Positions 9,101-18,751 of a stretch of DNA of 64,000 nt are shown one piece after another. The number at the start of each line of letters is the position of its first letter. Positions within the stretch are counted from its first letter, which is position 1. The DNA is from Chitinophagales bacterium (GTDB taxonomy: Bacteria > Bacteroidota > Bacteroidia > Chitinophagales > Chitinophagaceae): contig JACJXR010000003.1 of assembly GCA_020636505.1 (NCBI GenBank), forward strand, positions 305,263 to 369,262, in the 5' to 3' direction. The translations under genes and the position numbers were made by a program. Under the pieces are notes generated by a model. It worked only from the letters and a program-made list of their open reading frames with translations. It did not search any database and had not been told where the DNA came from.

Positions 9101-9784
9101 CTACGCCATTTCGAATTTATAACCTACACCCTTGACTGTTGTGATAAGGTCGATGCCCAGCTTCTGACGGATCTTTCTGATGTGCACATCGATAGTACGG
9201 TCGCCAACTATAACATCGGTACCCCATACGCGTTGCAGTATCTCGTTTCTTAAGAATACGCGCCCAGGCTTAGACGCCAACAGAGAAAGAAGTTCAAACT
9301 CTTTCTTCGCCAACATGATGTCTTCGCCTTTGTATGTTACTGTGAACTTGGTCTTGTTTATCTCAAGGTCGTTGAAGGATATTTTTTGCTCCTGATCTTC
9401 ATCAACCTTGGTGCGTCTCAATGCAGCGGCGATACGTGTCACCAAGAGTTCCGGCTTTATCGGCTTGGAGATATAGTCATCTGCTCCAATGCTGAGGCCT
9501 TCTATCTCAGACTTCTCATCGCTGAGTGCAGTAAGGAAGATGATGGCTGTATTCTCGAAGTCGGGGAGTTGCCTCAACTCTTTCAAGGTTTGCATCCCGT
9601 CTTTGTTAGGCATCATTATGTCCAACAGTATCAGGTCAGGTTGAAAATCTTTTGCCTTCTTGATGGCTTCTACACCATCTTTTGCTGTGGCTATCTGGTA
9701 GCCTTTGGTTTTTAAGTTGTAGCTGATGAATTCGACTATGTCCGGTTCGTCATCTACAACAAGTATTTTACCAGGGAAATCCAT
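9101..9784 (-). CDS. OmpR/PhoB-family response regulator
   Basis: 227 residues. The receiver domain (1-120) has the acidic pair DDEPD at 11-15, phospho-acceptor Asp55 in LLDIMMPNKDG and the switch Thr/Lys in FLTALSD and YISKPIKPE. The C-terminal winged helix ends with DRTIDVHIRKIRQKLG and GVGYKFE, the DNA-binding signature of the OmpR class. It pairs with the kinase gene immediately downstream. No phosphate genes are nearby, so the regulon cannot be inferred from context. Confidence 0.95.
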   Translation of the reverse strand: MDFPGKILVVDDEPDIVEFISYNLKTKGYQIATAKDGVEAIKKAKDFQPDLILLDIMMPNKDGMQTLKELRQLPDFENTAIIFLTALSDEKSEIEGLSIGADDYISKPIKPELLVTRIAAALRRTKVDEDQEQKISFNDLEINKTKFTVTYKGEDIMLAKKEFELLSLLASKPGRVFLRNEILQRVWGTDVIVGDRTIDVHIRKIRQKLGIDLITTVKGVGYKFEMA

Positions 9785-9906
9785 ATTACCTCAATAATCG
9801 CCACAATATTATGACAGTGTATGTGAACAGAAAAGCAATGCTACATTATCTTATTGTTAAGTGGCATTGCTGTCCTGTATGTATTCGCGTGTGAATGAAG
9901 CTGTTA

Positions 9907-10866
9907 TTACTTCAATACAACGTCTCCACCACCGATCTTAAACCCGCCTTGATAGATGTTTATGGTATAAGTACCGGCCTCATAATTACTGTCTTGTTGC
10001 CAATCAACTATTATATCATTTACTGCTTCATTCTTCTTCAGATGTATCAGTTTGGCGATGGTGTAATTCAACTCGTCACCATTGTCCAATGTGGTAACTC
10101 CGGAACCATGAGCTGCATTACTTAGTGTAGTTCCATTTGGAGCTGTGATCACAAGCTGAACTTCTCTTACACTTTCTTCTGTTATTCTGTTCTCGTCAAT
10201 GTCGAACATCACTCTAAGTATGTCCACTCTTTTGGCTTTTTCTGTCTCGCGTATTTTCTTGCCACCACGTTTGATGTCTATCGGCATCATACGTATGTTG
10301 GAAGCATGAAGCACAGAGCCGAGTTTGTATAGTTCTTCACGCTCTTCTGCCAATGCGTTTCTTTCTTCGGAGAGTATCTCGTTTATTTTATCGAGGCGCA
10401 TATTATCGCTTTCCAACATGGCGATGCGCTCTTCATATGTTTGCACTTTGCCGTTAAGCTGAGCGATAAGGCGCTTGGCTTTGCCGAGTTCCGCTGCTGT
10501 GGCGTTTTTGTTTTTGATGATGGCGTCTATCTGCTTTCTCAGTTTTGCCACTTCGCTGTTCTTGTCTTGCAATGCACTGTCAAGAACGGAGTTTTGAGAC
10601 ATCAACTCATCCAAACGAACAAGTGCAGCATTGTAATCTGATTCAACTGCACTACGTGTGGAGTCTGCTATGTTGAACTCGGTTTGTGCCAAGTCGCGCT
10701 GGTCCTTGGTTTTGTTGAGTTGTACAATAAAATATATGTTTGATATAAGTAGAATTACTATTATCGCAACAAGTATTCGGATATTGTTGTTTTTGGGAGA
10801 CGGTGTCGGCGGTGCGTAGTCGTTAGGTTGTTGTCCGTCGATGTTGTTATTAATATCCTGGCTCAT
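9907..10866 (-). CDS. Membrane-anchored coiled-coil protein
   Basis: 319 residues from ATG 10866; the longer reading frame to 10920 would start inside the leader and add a non-native hydrophobic stretch. After a short Pro/Asn-rich cytoplasmic tail there is one membrane helix (about 30-50, ILVAIIVILLISNIYFIV). A long coiled coil (about 55-180), rich in heptad Leu, Glu and Lys, follows. The C-terminal ~130 residues form a beta-rich domain. The family is common in Bacteroidota but I know no function for it. An envelope or division scaffold is only a guess. Confidence 0.75.
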   Translation of the reverse strand: MSQDINNNIDGQQPNDYAPPTPSPKNNNIRILVAIIVILLISNIYFIVQLNKTKDQRDLAQTEFNIADSTRSAVESDYNAALVRLDELMSQNSVLDSALQDKNSEVAKLRKQIDAIIKNKNATAAELGKAKRLIAQLNGKVQTYEERIAMLESDNMRLDKINEILSEERNALAEEREELYKLGSVLHASNIRMMPIDIKRGGKKIRETEKAKRVDILRVMFDIDENRITEESVREVQLVITAPNGTTLSNAAHGSGVTTLDNGDELNYTIAKLIHLKKNEAVNDIIVDWQQDSNYEAGTYTINIYQGGFKIGGGDVVLK

Positions 10867-10886
10867 AAAATGTATTTTTATATACA

Positions 10887-10894
10887 CAAATATA
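10887..10894 (-). promoter_or_regulatory. Bacteroidota -7 element for the coiled-coil gene
   Basis: The minus strand reads TATATTTG, matching TAnnTTTG, 21 bases before ATG 10866. No clear TTTG -33 box is present. The same short gap separates the divergent exonuclease gene. Confidence 0.4.
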
Positions 10895-10910
10895 ATCACC
10901 TGTATTGAAG

Positions 10911-11630
10911 ATGCAGCCACATCAGCACATATTGTTTTTTGATATTGAGACTGTTCCGTTGACCGACGATTATGATATGTTGTCCGAACGTATGCATATA
11001 GAGTGGGAAAAGAAGGCTAAGTTCTTACAACGGGGGGACGAAGAACAAGAGCCGGGTAAGCTTTTTGAAGAAAAGGCAGGCGTATTTGCTGAGTTCGCAA
11101 AGGTGGTGTGTATCTGTTTCGGGAGTTTCCAGTTTCAGGATGGAGCTTGGAAGATGAGGATGAAAGCATTGGTAAATGATGACGAAAATTTATTGTTGAG
11201 AGAGTTTGCCGATGTAGTCAATCGTTTTCATGCATATAACCAACAGATGGCTTTTTGTGGACACAACATCAAAGAATTTGATGTGCCGTTCCTATGCAGA
11301 AGAATGTTGATCAATCATATTCCCATACCTGACGTAATGAATTTGAGTGGTAAAAAGCCTTGGGAGAACCCGAATATAGATACTCTTGAGTTGTGGAAAT
11401 TCGGAGATTATAAAAACTACACTTCGTTGGCACTACTCGCCGAAATAATGGGAATACCTTCGCCAAAGAGCGACATAGACGGAAGTATGGTGGCGAGTGT
11501 TTACTACAAGGATAAAGACCTGCCGAGGATAGCAAAGTATTGTTTGCAAGATGTGGTAACGTCTGCAAGAGTATATTTGCGACTGAAGGGTTTGAGCAGT
11601 GAGTTTGAAACAGTAACAGTAGAAGATTAA
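10911..11630 (+). CDS. DEDDy-type 3'-5' exonuclease (PolB exonuclease-like)
   Basis: 239 residues from ATG 10911; an upstream TTG at 10905 is less likely. The protein matches the stand-alone DNA polymerase B-like exonuclease family (DnaQ superfamily). Exo I is FFDIETVP near residue 10, Exo II is FCGHNIKEFDVPFL near 110, and Exo III is YCLQDVVTSARV near 205, giving the acidic metal ligands and the YxxxD Tyr. It should degrade nucleic acid 3' ends. holA follows after two bases, suggesting linked expression with a replication gene. Confidence 0.82.
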   Translation: MQPHQHILFFDIETVPLTDDYDMLSERMHIEWEKKAKFLQRGDEEQEPGKLFEEKAGVFAEFAKVVCICFGSFQFQDGAWKMRMKALVNDDENLLLREFADVVNRFHAYNQQMAFCGHNIKEFDVPFLCRRMLINHIPIPDVMNLSGKKPWENPNIDTLELWKFGDYKNYTSLALLAEIMGIPSPKSDIDGSMVASVYYKDKDLPRIAKYCLQDVVTSARVYLRLKGLSSEFETVTVED

Positions 11631-11632
11631 GT

Positions 11633-12652
11633 ATGGTAGCAGATTTTAAGAAAGTATTACAGTCGTTGGAGGCAAAGGATTATGCTCCCGTCTATCTGAT
11701 AGACGGTGAAGAAACTTTCTATATTGACATGCTTACCGAATACTTTGAGGATAAGATATTGCGACCCGAAGAAAGAGACTTCAATCTGATGGTGCTGTAT
11801 GGCAAAGAAGTGGAATGGAGTGATGTGGTGAATGCGTGTAGGAGGTTCCCGATGTTTGCCGAAAGACAGGTGGTAATACTGAAAGATGCAGCTCAAATGA
11901 AAGGCTTCAACGAATTGGCCGGCTATCTTGAAAATCCTGCACCGACTACAGTATTCTTAATTGAGCATAGATTCAAGAAAACAGATGGTCGTAGCAAGGT
12001 TGTGAAACTTGCCAAAGAGAAAGGATACTACTTTACTTCCGATAAAGTGAAGGACGAGCAAATGCCTTATTGGATACAGTCTTACGGTAAGGAGATAGGT
12101 TTTGCTATAGGAGAGAGAGAGTCGCAGATATTGGCCACATTTCTCGGTGCCGATCTGCAAAAAGTGGTCAATGAGATAGCAAAGATCAGGATCAACACTC
12201 CCGATGAACCGGCACTTACCGCAGAGATGATACAGAAGTATATCGGCATCAGCCGTGAGTACAATGTATTTGAATTTCCCGAAGCACTTACCGGACAGGA
12301 TAAGGACAAGCTATACCGAATGTTGTCTTACTTCATTGCCAACCCCAAGTCTTCTCCAATGCCATTGCTTATAGGTACGTTCTACAATCACTTCAGTAAG
12401 ATATACCAAGCATATTTTGTGATGGGAAGGCCGGAAAAAGAGGCTTCCGCTGCATTGGGTACTTATCCTAACAGGTTCAGGCAGATAATGAATACCGCCA
12501 ACAGGCACTCTTTATCGAAAATCGAATACTGTATGTTGTTGTTGGGAGAGTACAGTAAAAAGGCTGTAGGTATAGATAGTACAGCTGATGATAGAGAACT
12601 GTTGAAGGAAATGGTGGGTAAGATGGAATTGGTATTAAGCCAATATAATTAG
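11633..12652 (+). CDS. holA: DNA polymerase III delta subunit
   Basis: 339 residues, the usual length of HolA, which opens the beta clamp as part of the clamp loader. Typical segments are YLIDGEETFYID near residue 22, RRFPMFAERQVVILKDA near 65, and the C-terminal helical collar with LLIGTFYNHFSK and the final ADDRELLKEMVGKMEL. The gene starts 2 bases after the exonuclease gene and overlaps ribF tail to tail by 18 bases. Confidence 0.92.
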   Translation: MVADFKKVLQSLEAKDYAPVYLIDGEETFYIDMLTEYFEDKILRPEERDFNLMVLYGKEVEWSDVVNACRRFPMFAERQVVILKDAAQMKGFNELAGYLENPAPTTVFLIEHRFKKTDGRSKVVKLAKEKGYYFTSDKVKDEQMPYWIQSYGKEIGFAIGERESQILATFLGADLQKVVNEIAKIRINTPDEPALTAEMIQKYIGISREYNVFEFPEALTGQDKDKLYRMLSYFIANPKSSPMPLLIGTFYNHFSKIYQAYFVMGRPEKEASAALGTYPNRFRQIMNTANRHSLSKIEYCMLLLGEYSKKAVGIDSTADDRELLKEMVGKMELVLSQYN

Positions 12653-13561
12653 AGCATCCGCTTTGTCCTTGCCTAACTGTTGTTTCAGTGCGTCAACCCC
12701 CTCAAACATCTGTTCATCTCGTATACGAGCCACAAAGGATACTTCAATTTCCTTTCCGTAGATGTTTTCTGAAAAGTCGAATATGTTAACCTCTATACTG
12801 AGTGCATTACCTTCGCTAACAGTCGGCTTTACACCGATATTCAGCATGCCGGTATGAGTTTGACCTTCAACGTTCACCTTAACAGCATACACGCCTTTCC
12901 CGGGAATTATTTGCTCCGCATTTAGGGGTTTGATGTTTGCAGTAGGGTAGCCAATGGTATTGCCAAGCTTGGCACCTTCGATAACAGTACCCTTTAATGA
13001 ATAATGTCTGTTCAGCATATTGGCGGCAAAGGCCACATCTCCGGATTTGACGGCATTTCTTATTTTAGTAGAGCTTACCGCAGCATTCTCTATAAGCTGA
13101 GCATTTATTTCCACCACTTCAAAACCGTATTCATCCTTCAGCTCGTTGAGTAGTTGGATATTGCCTTTTCTGTCGGCACCAAAATGATGGTCATATCCGA
13201 TAACTATGCTTGCAGGATGGAATTTGGCCACCAGAAAATCTCTTACATACTCCGCGGCAGATTGGCTTGCAAACTCGTGTGTGAAGGGAACCACCACCAC
13301 ATGTTGTATGCCTATGGCGGTTATTTGCTCCAGCTTTTCATTCAGAGGTGTCAATATTTCGATAGGCTTATCCGGGAAGAGCAGTTTGCGAGGGTGTGGC
13401 TCAAATGTAATGAGTATGCTTTCTCCACCTGTCTCGGTGGCATGCTTCACCACTTCTTCCAAAATGGTACGATGCCCCAAATGTACCCCGTCGAAAGTGC
13501 CGATGGTAAGTACTGCCTTATTGAAATTCGGTAATCCGTCCGTTGAATTAAATATTGCCAT
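12635..13561 (-). CDS. ribF: Bifunctional riboflavin kinase / FAD synthetase
   Basis: 308 residues. The N-terminal FMN adenylyltransferase domain has GTFDGVHLGHR near residue 23 and VIGYDHHFGADRKGN near 117. The C-terminal flavokinase domain has the GYPTANIKP motif near 205 and a NIGVKPTV segment near 240. It makes FMN and FAD from riboflavin. Length and domain order are standard. It converges on holA, with which it shares 18 bases of 3' sequence. Confidence 0.95.
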   Translation of the reverse strand: MAIFNSTDGLPNFNKAVLTIGTFDGVHLGHRTILEEVVKHATETGGESILITFEPHPRKLLFPDKPIEILTPLNEKLEQITAIGIQHVVVVPFTHEFASQSAAEYVRDFLVAKFHPASIVIGYDHHFGADRKGNIQLLNELKDEYGFEVVEINAQLIENAAVSSTKIRNAVKSGDVAFAANMLNRHYSLKGTVIEGAKLGNTIGYPTANIKPLNAEQIIPGKGVYAVKVNVEGQTHTGMLNIGVKPTVSEGNALSIEVNIFDFSENIYGKEIEVSFVARIRDEQMFEGVDALKQQLGKDKADALIILA

Positions 13562-13607
13562 TGCCTAAACGGGCGTAAATTTAGTGATTAGCTATTGAAT
13601 TGACGAA

Positions 13608-13643
13608 AAAAACAAAGCCCTGCAATGCAGGGCTTTGTTTTAA
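13608..13643 (-). terminator. Intrinsic terminator after the VIT-domain gene
   Basis: A perfect inverted repeat (aaacaaagccctgca at 13610-13624 and its complement at 13626-13640) gives a stem of 13 or more base pairs, with A/T runs on both sides. It sits just downstream of the stop codon of the secreted protein gene and upstream of ribF, and could also work on the plus strand. Confidence 0.85.
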
Positions 13644-13660
13644 ATATACAGGGCTTGGTT

Positions 13661-15790
13661 TTATTGCTTCATGACTTTTGTGGTGTGGCGAGCGTCTTCG
13701 CCTTTTGCAATGACCATGTATACACCATTAGGCAGTTCGTTGCCATGGCTGTCTTTTCCGTTCCATTTGATATTTGTTTCACCATCAGGAATGTTGAGTG
13801 CAAACACTTTTCTGCCCATCAGGTCAAATATTTCAACAGACAATGTGCCTTGGGGTACCTCGATTGTAAGTGCTCCAGTGAATGGGTTGGGGTAACACTT
13901 AATGCTTTGAGTTTTCTCTGTAGTAGCATTTTTAACGGATAGCACGTTCGGGTTATCATCGAAGTTGGTGGCGATGGTATCTCCGGTCTCAACAGCAAGG
14001 AATGCGGTATAGTCACACAACACTCTGTTGTTGATACTGCTGTCTATCACCTCTTGGACGTATGCCTGATTGTTGAGTTGTATCAAGTCCTCAATATACT
14101 TGTGTGTCCAAGACTGAGTGTAGGTAGGGTCACCTGCTCCAACTATGTTTATTGCATGTTGTTGGTTGATGTTTCCTCCTTGCAAGTTTACTTGTACTGA
14201 AACAGACGTACCGTTAGGTATGTTTCCTGTATACTTTCCAATCTCTATAAAGTGATTGGCGGTATTAAGCTTGGTTTTATTATACACGTTGTATTTGGAA
14301 TAAGTGAATCCATTGTTGACAGGAATATTGATATTGTATGAGTTGGTACTGATGCCTGAATTGGAGGCAATTTCCCTTAATGCGTTCTCTACATTCAAGT
14401 CATAAATGTATGCGTATTTGTTGTTGATATATGTACTGATGTATTTGTTGTATTTGAACAGTGAACCGCCGGCAGCAAGTATGAATTTGTTATAAAGAAT
14501 ATCGTTTGCTTTATGTGTCACACCGAATATATTGCGAGCATAAGTGCTGTAATTAATAACGTTAAGGCTGTTGTTGAAAGAACCTATGTGCTTTTTAACG
14601 TTGTCGAACAGTTTATCAACTCCTTTTTGATCGTTGGTATATGAATAGTCACTGCTGAATAAGATGGCTTGTGTTTCATTACCGGGTTTTGTACCACAGA
14701 ATGCGAGAGATTGCTTAAACAATTCTTCCAGTTGTTGTGATGAAGAAGCCAAATTGCCGGGTACAATGTTTATGGCTGAATCTACAAGTGGCTTTTCGAT
14801 TGGCTGCCAAGAACTGTAAACTTGGGTTACACCTGATGCAGTTGAAAAGAATATGTTGAAACTATCGGTACTGTTATAATTGGTCAACAATGCAGTGCGT
14901 ATATATTGTTTCAGAGCATCAACAGAGTTTATGGCATAAGAGCTATGGTGGTCTATAAGTATGGCTGTATTGCGTATGCTGTTGGAGCCAAGTGCACCCG
15001 GTGGTATGGTCAGTTCGTATACACCTTCCGTAGCATTAATTGGATATGTGTTTAGTGTTACTGAATTAGGGTTTGCAGGAGTGAAGCTGATATTGAAATT
15101 GTTGGTATTGTTGTATTGATGCCCATATAGCATTAATACATCCAGTGATGAAGAAGCTGACAAAAGATATTTATTGTATGGTTCTTCAACAAGGTCGGGG
15201 CTTGTATAATTGCCGTTGTGGTTGATTTTGACAGGCATGTCCGGAAGTGTTGCTGATGTTCTGATCATATCTATCGGAAGCTCAACAATCATTTGATTGT
15301 TCCGCCAGCTTACAGGAACGGAGTAGGTGAGCTTGATTTTTCTTGCATAGTCGGTTCGCAGCGGGTATACATTCAACTTGTAACTGTTTTCTCCTGTCTT
15401 GATGAGTAATGATGGGTCGCGTCGTCTATTCACAATACCTTCGTAGATGGTGATGGCCCTGTTCTTTTCCACGACATCGGCTTTGATGATGTTTGTGGCA
15501 TCCAACCATAGCCAGGAGTCGTGTATGTAACTACCGTTAGGCAAGTCGAACTGCAATGTGGCTTCAAGCTGTTTTGATGGGCTGTAAGAGGATTGATTTG
15601 CATTGATCTTGAAAATCATGTCCACTTGTGCATAGGCTCCATGAGGCGTGATCTCGATTACAGGTTCTGTTATTATTCCCTGTGTCTGATAAGCGGTTCT
15701 GTTGGGGTCGGCTACTGTTAGGCTGTACTGTGCATTGATTGAGGTCGCTGTAAAAAAGCAAAGAGCAAAGAGTAAGAAGAGATTTTTCAT
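13661..15790 (-). CDS. Secreted VIT-domain protein with type IX sorting domain
   Basis: 709 residues with a signal peptide (1-20). Residues about 35-165 form a VIT (vault/inter-alpha-trypsin) domain, including ADVVEKNRAITIYEGIV, RRRDPSLL and YPLRTDYARKIKLTY. A von Willebrand A-like region follows, starting NTAILIDHHSSYAI; the expected metal-binding DxSxS reads DHHSS, so the site looks degenerate. The last ~80 residues (YPNPFTG, IFDLMGRKV, LPNGVYMV, KVMKQ) are a type A sorting domain for the type IX secretion system, so the protein should reach the cell surface or medium. An adhesion or matrix role is inferred. Confidence 0.85.
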   Translation of the reverse strand: MKNLFLLFALCFFTATSINAQYSLTVADPNRTAYQTQGIITEPVIEITPHGAYAQVDMIFKINANQSSYSPSKQLEATLQFDLPNGSYIHDSWLWLDATNIIKADVVEKNRAITIYEGIVNRRRDPSLLIKTGENSYKLNVYPLRTDYARKIKLTYSVPVSWRNNQMIVELPIDMIRTSATLPDMPVKINHNGNYTSPDLVEEPYNKYLLSASSSLDVLMLYGHQYNNTNNFNISFTPANPNSVTLNTYPINATEGVYELTIPPGALGSNSIRNTAILIDHHSSYAINSVDALKQYIRTALLTNYNSTDSFNIFFSTASGVTQVYSSWQPIEKPLVDSAINIVPGNLASSSQQLEELFKQSLAFCGTKPGNETQAILFSSDYSYTNDQKGVDKLFDNVKKHIGSFNNSLNVINYSTYARNIFGVTHKANDILYNKFILAAGGSLFKYNKYISTYINNKYAYIYDLNVENALREIASNSGISTNSYNINIPVNNGFTYSKYNVYNKTKLNTANHFIEIGKYTGNIPNGTSVSVQVNLQGGNINQQHAINIVGAGDPTYTQSWTHKYIEDLIQLNNQAYVQEVIDSSINNRVLCDYTAFLAVETGDTIATNFDDNPNVLSVKNATTEKTQSIKCYPNPFTGALTIEVPQGTLSVEIFDLMGRKVFALNIPDGETNIKWNGKDSHGNELPNGVYMVIAKGEDARHTTKVMKQ

Positions 15791-15876
15791 AGGGTGGAAA
15801 TTTTTAGTTTACATGAAGGTAGACTTTAGATATTGTTAAAATTCAAATGTAAAGTCAGGTCTTTGTAAAAAAGATT

Positions 15877-16653
15877 TTACAGTTTCATGTAAATTCCATC
15901 CACGTGTGCGTTGTGGCCAAAGCCACAATCTCCTTTGCCGTCTATGTAACGTACAACAGCAAAGCCTTTGAAGAATCGAACGGTGAATTTACATTCACCG
16001 AATTCGTTTGATGAGTAGGTGACAGTTTTGTTTATGAGGGGTAGTGGTTGAGTCTCGAGTGTTGCCAGATTGTATGCAGGAGCCGCAGTGACATTATCAA
16101 AGTTTAAAGTTGCAGAGCCTTTTTCTTCAGTGACTGTCAGACTACCGGCACCTCTATCCTCACCATACATATAGGCATATTTGCCACTGATGTTCTTCGG
16201 ATTGGCAAAATCGGATATGGTGACAGCACTGTCTATATGCATCGCCGATACATTGTAGCTTCTGTCGGTTGTAGGCGCATACCAAGTACCTTCAGCAGAG
16301 CTTGATGAAGTGGATAGTTGCCAAATGCCTGTTATATCACCGGTCGGCATGAATTCCAGTAATCGGTGCGATGTACTGTCAGATTCTCCTATTAGCTTTA
16401 TTTCCTTCGGTGTTTTTTGATCGGTGTAGTACAGACTGCCGAATAGATAACCTTGCTGCTCTTTATACCATATCAGTACAGGTATTCTGCCGTCAAGGTT
16501 GCCCTGCCATTGGTGTATTGTTTCTTGAGCTTCGGACGAAACTTCTTCGGTTTCTTCTTCTTGGACATTATTGTTGTGTTCATGCTCCTTCTCTGACGTT
16601 GTGCAAGAGGTGAGCATTAAGAACAATACAAATATGCCAAGAGCTTTATTCAT
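15877..16653 (-). CDS. Predicted lipoprotein of unknown function
   Basis: 258 residues. The signal peptide ends in LMLTSC with Cys16 as lipidation site, followed by an acidic, His/Glu/Ser-rich linker to about residue 45. The rest is beta-rich, with Trp and Gly repeats (GNLDGRIPVLIWYKEQ, GIWQL, GTWYAP) and a C-terminal CGFGHNAHVDGIYM segment resembling small periplasmic domains that suppress or bind cell-wall ligands. Two close Cys residues near the C-terminus could pair. It ends 2 bases after the kynU stop, so the pair is cotranscribed. Confidence 0.75.
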   Translation of the reverse strand: MNKALGIFVLFLMLTSCTTSEKEHEHNNNVQEEETEEVSSEAQETIHQWQGNLDGRIPVLIWYKEQQGYLFGSLYYTDQKTPKEIKLIGESDSTSHRLLEFMPTGDITGIWQLSTSSSSAEGTWYAPTTDRSYNVSAMHIDSAVTISDFANPKNISGKYAYMYGEDRGAGSLTVTEEKGSATLNFDNVTAAPAYNLATLETQPLPLINKTVTYSSNEFGECKFTVRFFKGFAVVRYIDGKGDCGFGHNAHVDGIYMKL

Positions 16654-16655
16654 TG

Positions 16656-17927
16656 TTATTGTGCATCTATCTGAGCAAGTATATTGTAAAACTTGTACAC
16701 GTCTTCAAAACTGTTGTATAAAGGTACGGGAGCTATACGAATAACATTCGGTTCGCGCCAGTCTGCAATGACACCATTGTTTGTCAATGCTTCAAACACT
16801 TCCTTGCCTCTGCTGTCAAACAACAACGATAATTGACAACCTCTACGGTCTTCCTCTTTTGGAGTGATTATTTCAAACGAAAGATGTTCTATTGTATTCA
16901 AAAGGAATTCCAAATATCCGGTAAGCTTCAGGCTCTTTTCCCTCAATGCTTTTATGCCTACATGGTCGTGTATGTCAAGGGCCGCGTTATGAGCTACCAT
17001 GTTGAACACGGGAGCATTGCTCATTTGCCAACTCCCTGCATTTTTTTGAGGTACGAATCCTTTCCTCATTAGGAAACGTTCTTTTTCATCATTTCCCCAC
17101 CAGCCTGCAAGCCTGAACGTATCGGGATTGTTATAGTGACGCTCGTGTACATATAGTCCACCAACACCACCCGGGCCTGAGTTGAGATATTTGTAGGAAC
17201 ACCAACAAGCAAAGTCAATGTCCCAGTCGTGTAGAGAGAGAGGAACGTTACCAACGGCATGTGCAAGGTCGAAGCCCGCATAAGCACCTACTTTGTGTGC
17301 CGCGTCGGTTATACTTTGCATATCGAAGAGTTGCCCCGTGTAGTAGTTGACACCACCGAACATAACCAAAGCAAGGCTGTCGCCTGCTTCTGCAATCGCA
17401 ACGATTATGTCGCTTTCTTCAATGGTATGCTTACCCGGTTTGGGAGCTATTTCAATAATGGCATCCTTCGGGTCATACCCGTACATGCGCACTTGCGTCT
17501 CCACAGCGTACTGGTCGGATGGAAAAGCTCCTGCTTCCATCATTATTTTGAATCGTCGGCCTTCGGGGCGATAGAAGGACAGCATGAGTAGTTGAAGATT
17601 GACCGTAAGGGTATTGGTTGCCACAACTTCATCTTTGCTCGCACCTACAAGCCTGCCCAAACGCTCAGAAAATATATGATGATAATAGAACCATGGATTA
17701 CGTGCTTGAAAATGGCCCTCTACGCCATATTTGGCCCAGTCTTCCAATTCTGATTTTATAAGACGCTCAACACTTTTGGGCTGCAGTCCAAGAGAGTTGC
17801 CACAGAAGTACACGGTATCTCCATTGTTATGTTGTGGTATGTGGAATCGCTCTCTGTTCAAATACAACGGGTCTGCCTTGTCCTGCTCTTTGGCATATTC
17901 CAAAGTTGCTTCATATGTATTGGTCAT
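16656..17927 (-). CDS. kynU: Kynureninase
   Basis: 423 residues, full length. A PLP enzyme that splits kynurenine to anthranilate and alanine (or 3-hydroxykynurenine to 3-hydroxyanthranilate). The PLP lysine is in FACWCSYKYLNSGPGGVGG near residue 230. Substrate and cofactor segments include FCGNSLGLQP near 42, ASKDEVVATNTLTVNLQ near 97 and FDLAHAVGNVP near 205. No other tryptophan-degradation gene is nearby, so the pathway must be encoded elsewhere. Confidence 0.95.
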   Translation of the reverse strand: MTNTYEATLEYAKEQDKADPLYLNRERFHIPQHNNGDTVYFCGNSLGLQPKSVERLIKSELEDWAKYGVEGHFQARNPWFYYHHIFSERLGRLVGASKDEVVATNTLTVNLQLLMLSFYRPEGRRFKIMMEAGAFPSDQYAVETQVRMYGYDPKDAIIEIAPKPGKHTIEESDIIVAIAEAGDSLALVMFGGVNYYTGQLFDMQSITDAAHKVGAYAGFDLAHAVGNVPLSLHDWDIDFACWCSYKYLNSGPGGVGGLYVHERHYNNPDTFRLAGWWGNDEKERFLMRKGFVPQKNAGSWQMSNAPVFNMVAHNAALDIHDHVGIKALREKSLKLTGYLEFLLNTIEHLSFEIITPKEEDRRGCQLSLLFDSRGKEVFEALTNNGVIADWREPNVIRIAPVPLYNSFEDVYKFYNILAQIDAQ

Positions 17928-17941
17928 CGTTAAAGTTTGTG

Positions 17942-17949
17942 CAAAAATA
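17942..17949 (-). promoter_or_regulatory. -7 element for kynU
   Basis: The minus strand reads TATTTTTG (TAnnTTTG) 15 bases before ATG 17927, with a TTTT in place of the TTTG -33 box about 20 bases further up. It would drive kynU and the lipoprotein gene. Confidence 0.4.
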
Positions 17950-18113
17950 TAATAGTTATCTGCTGTAAAAGAATAATATTCCGAACAATATCAAATGTTG
18001 CAGATTGTTGATATAATCTAAAAGTATACACTGTTTAAAGCCACCTGAAATTTGTACACGTTATTCCTAGCAAGGGTTTTGTTTATGTGTTGAAGTTTGA
18101 GTATCAACCGTGT

Positions 18114-18145
18114 TTTCTGTTTTTATGACAAAGGGCTTACTTTTG
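18114..18145 (+). promoter_or_regulatory. Promoter of the lemA operon
   Basis: TTTC at 18114-18117, 20 bases, then TACTTTTG at 18138-18145, close to the Bacteroidota consensus TTTG-N19-21-TAnnTTTG. The lemA ATG is 17 bases downstream. Confidence 0.5.
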
Positions 18146-18162
18146 AGTAAATTTTTGAAAAT

Positions 18163-18741
18163 ATGAAAAAGGGAACTATCGTAATAATCGTCTTGGTGAT
18201 ACTTGTTTTGTTTGGTGGGTGTCAATACAACAGTATCAATAAAGCTTCTATTGAAGTGGATAAATCATGGGCAAACGTTCAGGGTGCTTATCAACGCCGT
18301 GCCGATCTGATACCGAATTTGGTGGCCACTGTAAAAGGAGCAGCCGATTTCGAAAAATCAACATTGACACAAGTAATAGAAGCAAGAGCAAAAGCAACAT
18401 CGATACAAGTAGATCCTAAAAATCTGACTCCTGAAAAAATGCGTGAGTTCCAAGCCGCACAAGGAGAGTTGGGTCAGGCATTAGGTAGATTGTTGGTATC
18501 TGTTGAAAGATATCCTGACTTGAAAGCCAACCAAAACTTCTTAAGCTTACAAGATCAACTTGAAGGAACTGAAAACAGAATAAATGTTGAGCGTGGTAGA
18601 TTCAACGAAACGGTCAGTACGTACAACTATAAGGTTACATCATTCCCGAATAAGATATTTTCAGGTATGATGGGCTTCAAAGAGAGAGGAATGTTTGAGG
18701 CCGATGCCGGTGCTCAGAATGCACCTAAAGTGGAATTCTAA
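18163..18741 (+). CDS. lemA: LemA family lipoprotein
   Basis: 192 residues. The start MKKGTIVIIVLVILVLFGGC is a lipoprotein-like signal with Cys at position 20. The LemA core follows: SWANVQGAYQRRADLIPNLV, the ERYPDLKANQNF segment and ENRINVERGRFNE, all typical. The fold is a long helical bundle held at the membrane by its N-terminus. The biochemical role of the family is not settled. Two TPM-domain genes follow at once, a frequent LemA association. Confidence 0.93.
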   Translation: MKKGTIVIIVLVILVLFGGCQYNSINKASIEVDKSWANVQGAYQRRADLIPNLVATVKGAADFEKSTLTQVIEARAKATSIQVDPKNLTPEKMREFQAAQGELGQALGRLLVSVERYPDLKANQNFLSLQDQLEGTENRINVERGRFNETVSTYNYKVTSFPNKIFSGMMGFKERGMFEADAGAQNAPKVEF

Positions 18742-18751
18742 ATAAGCAGAT

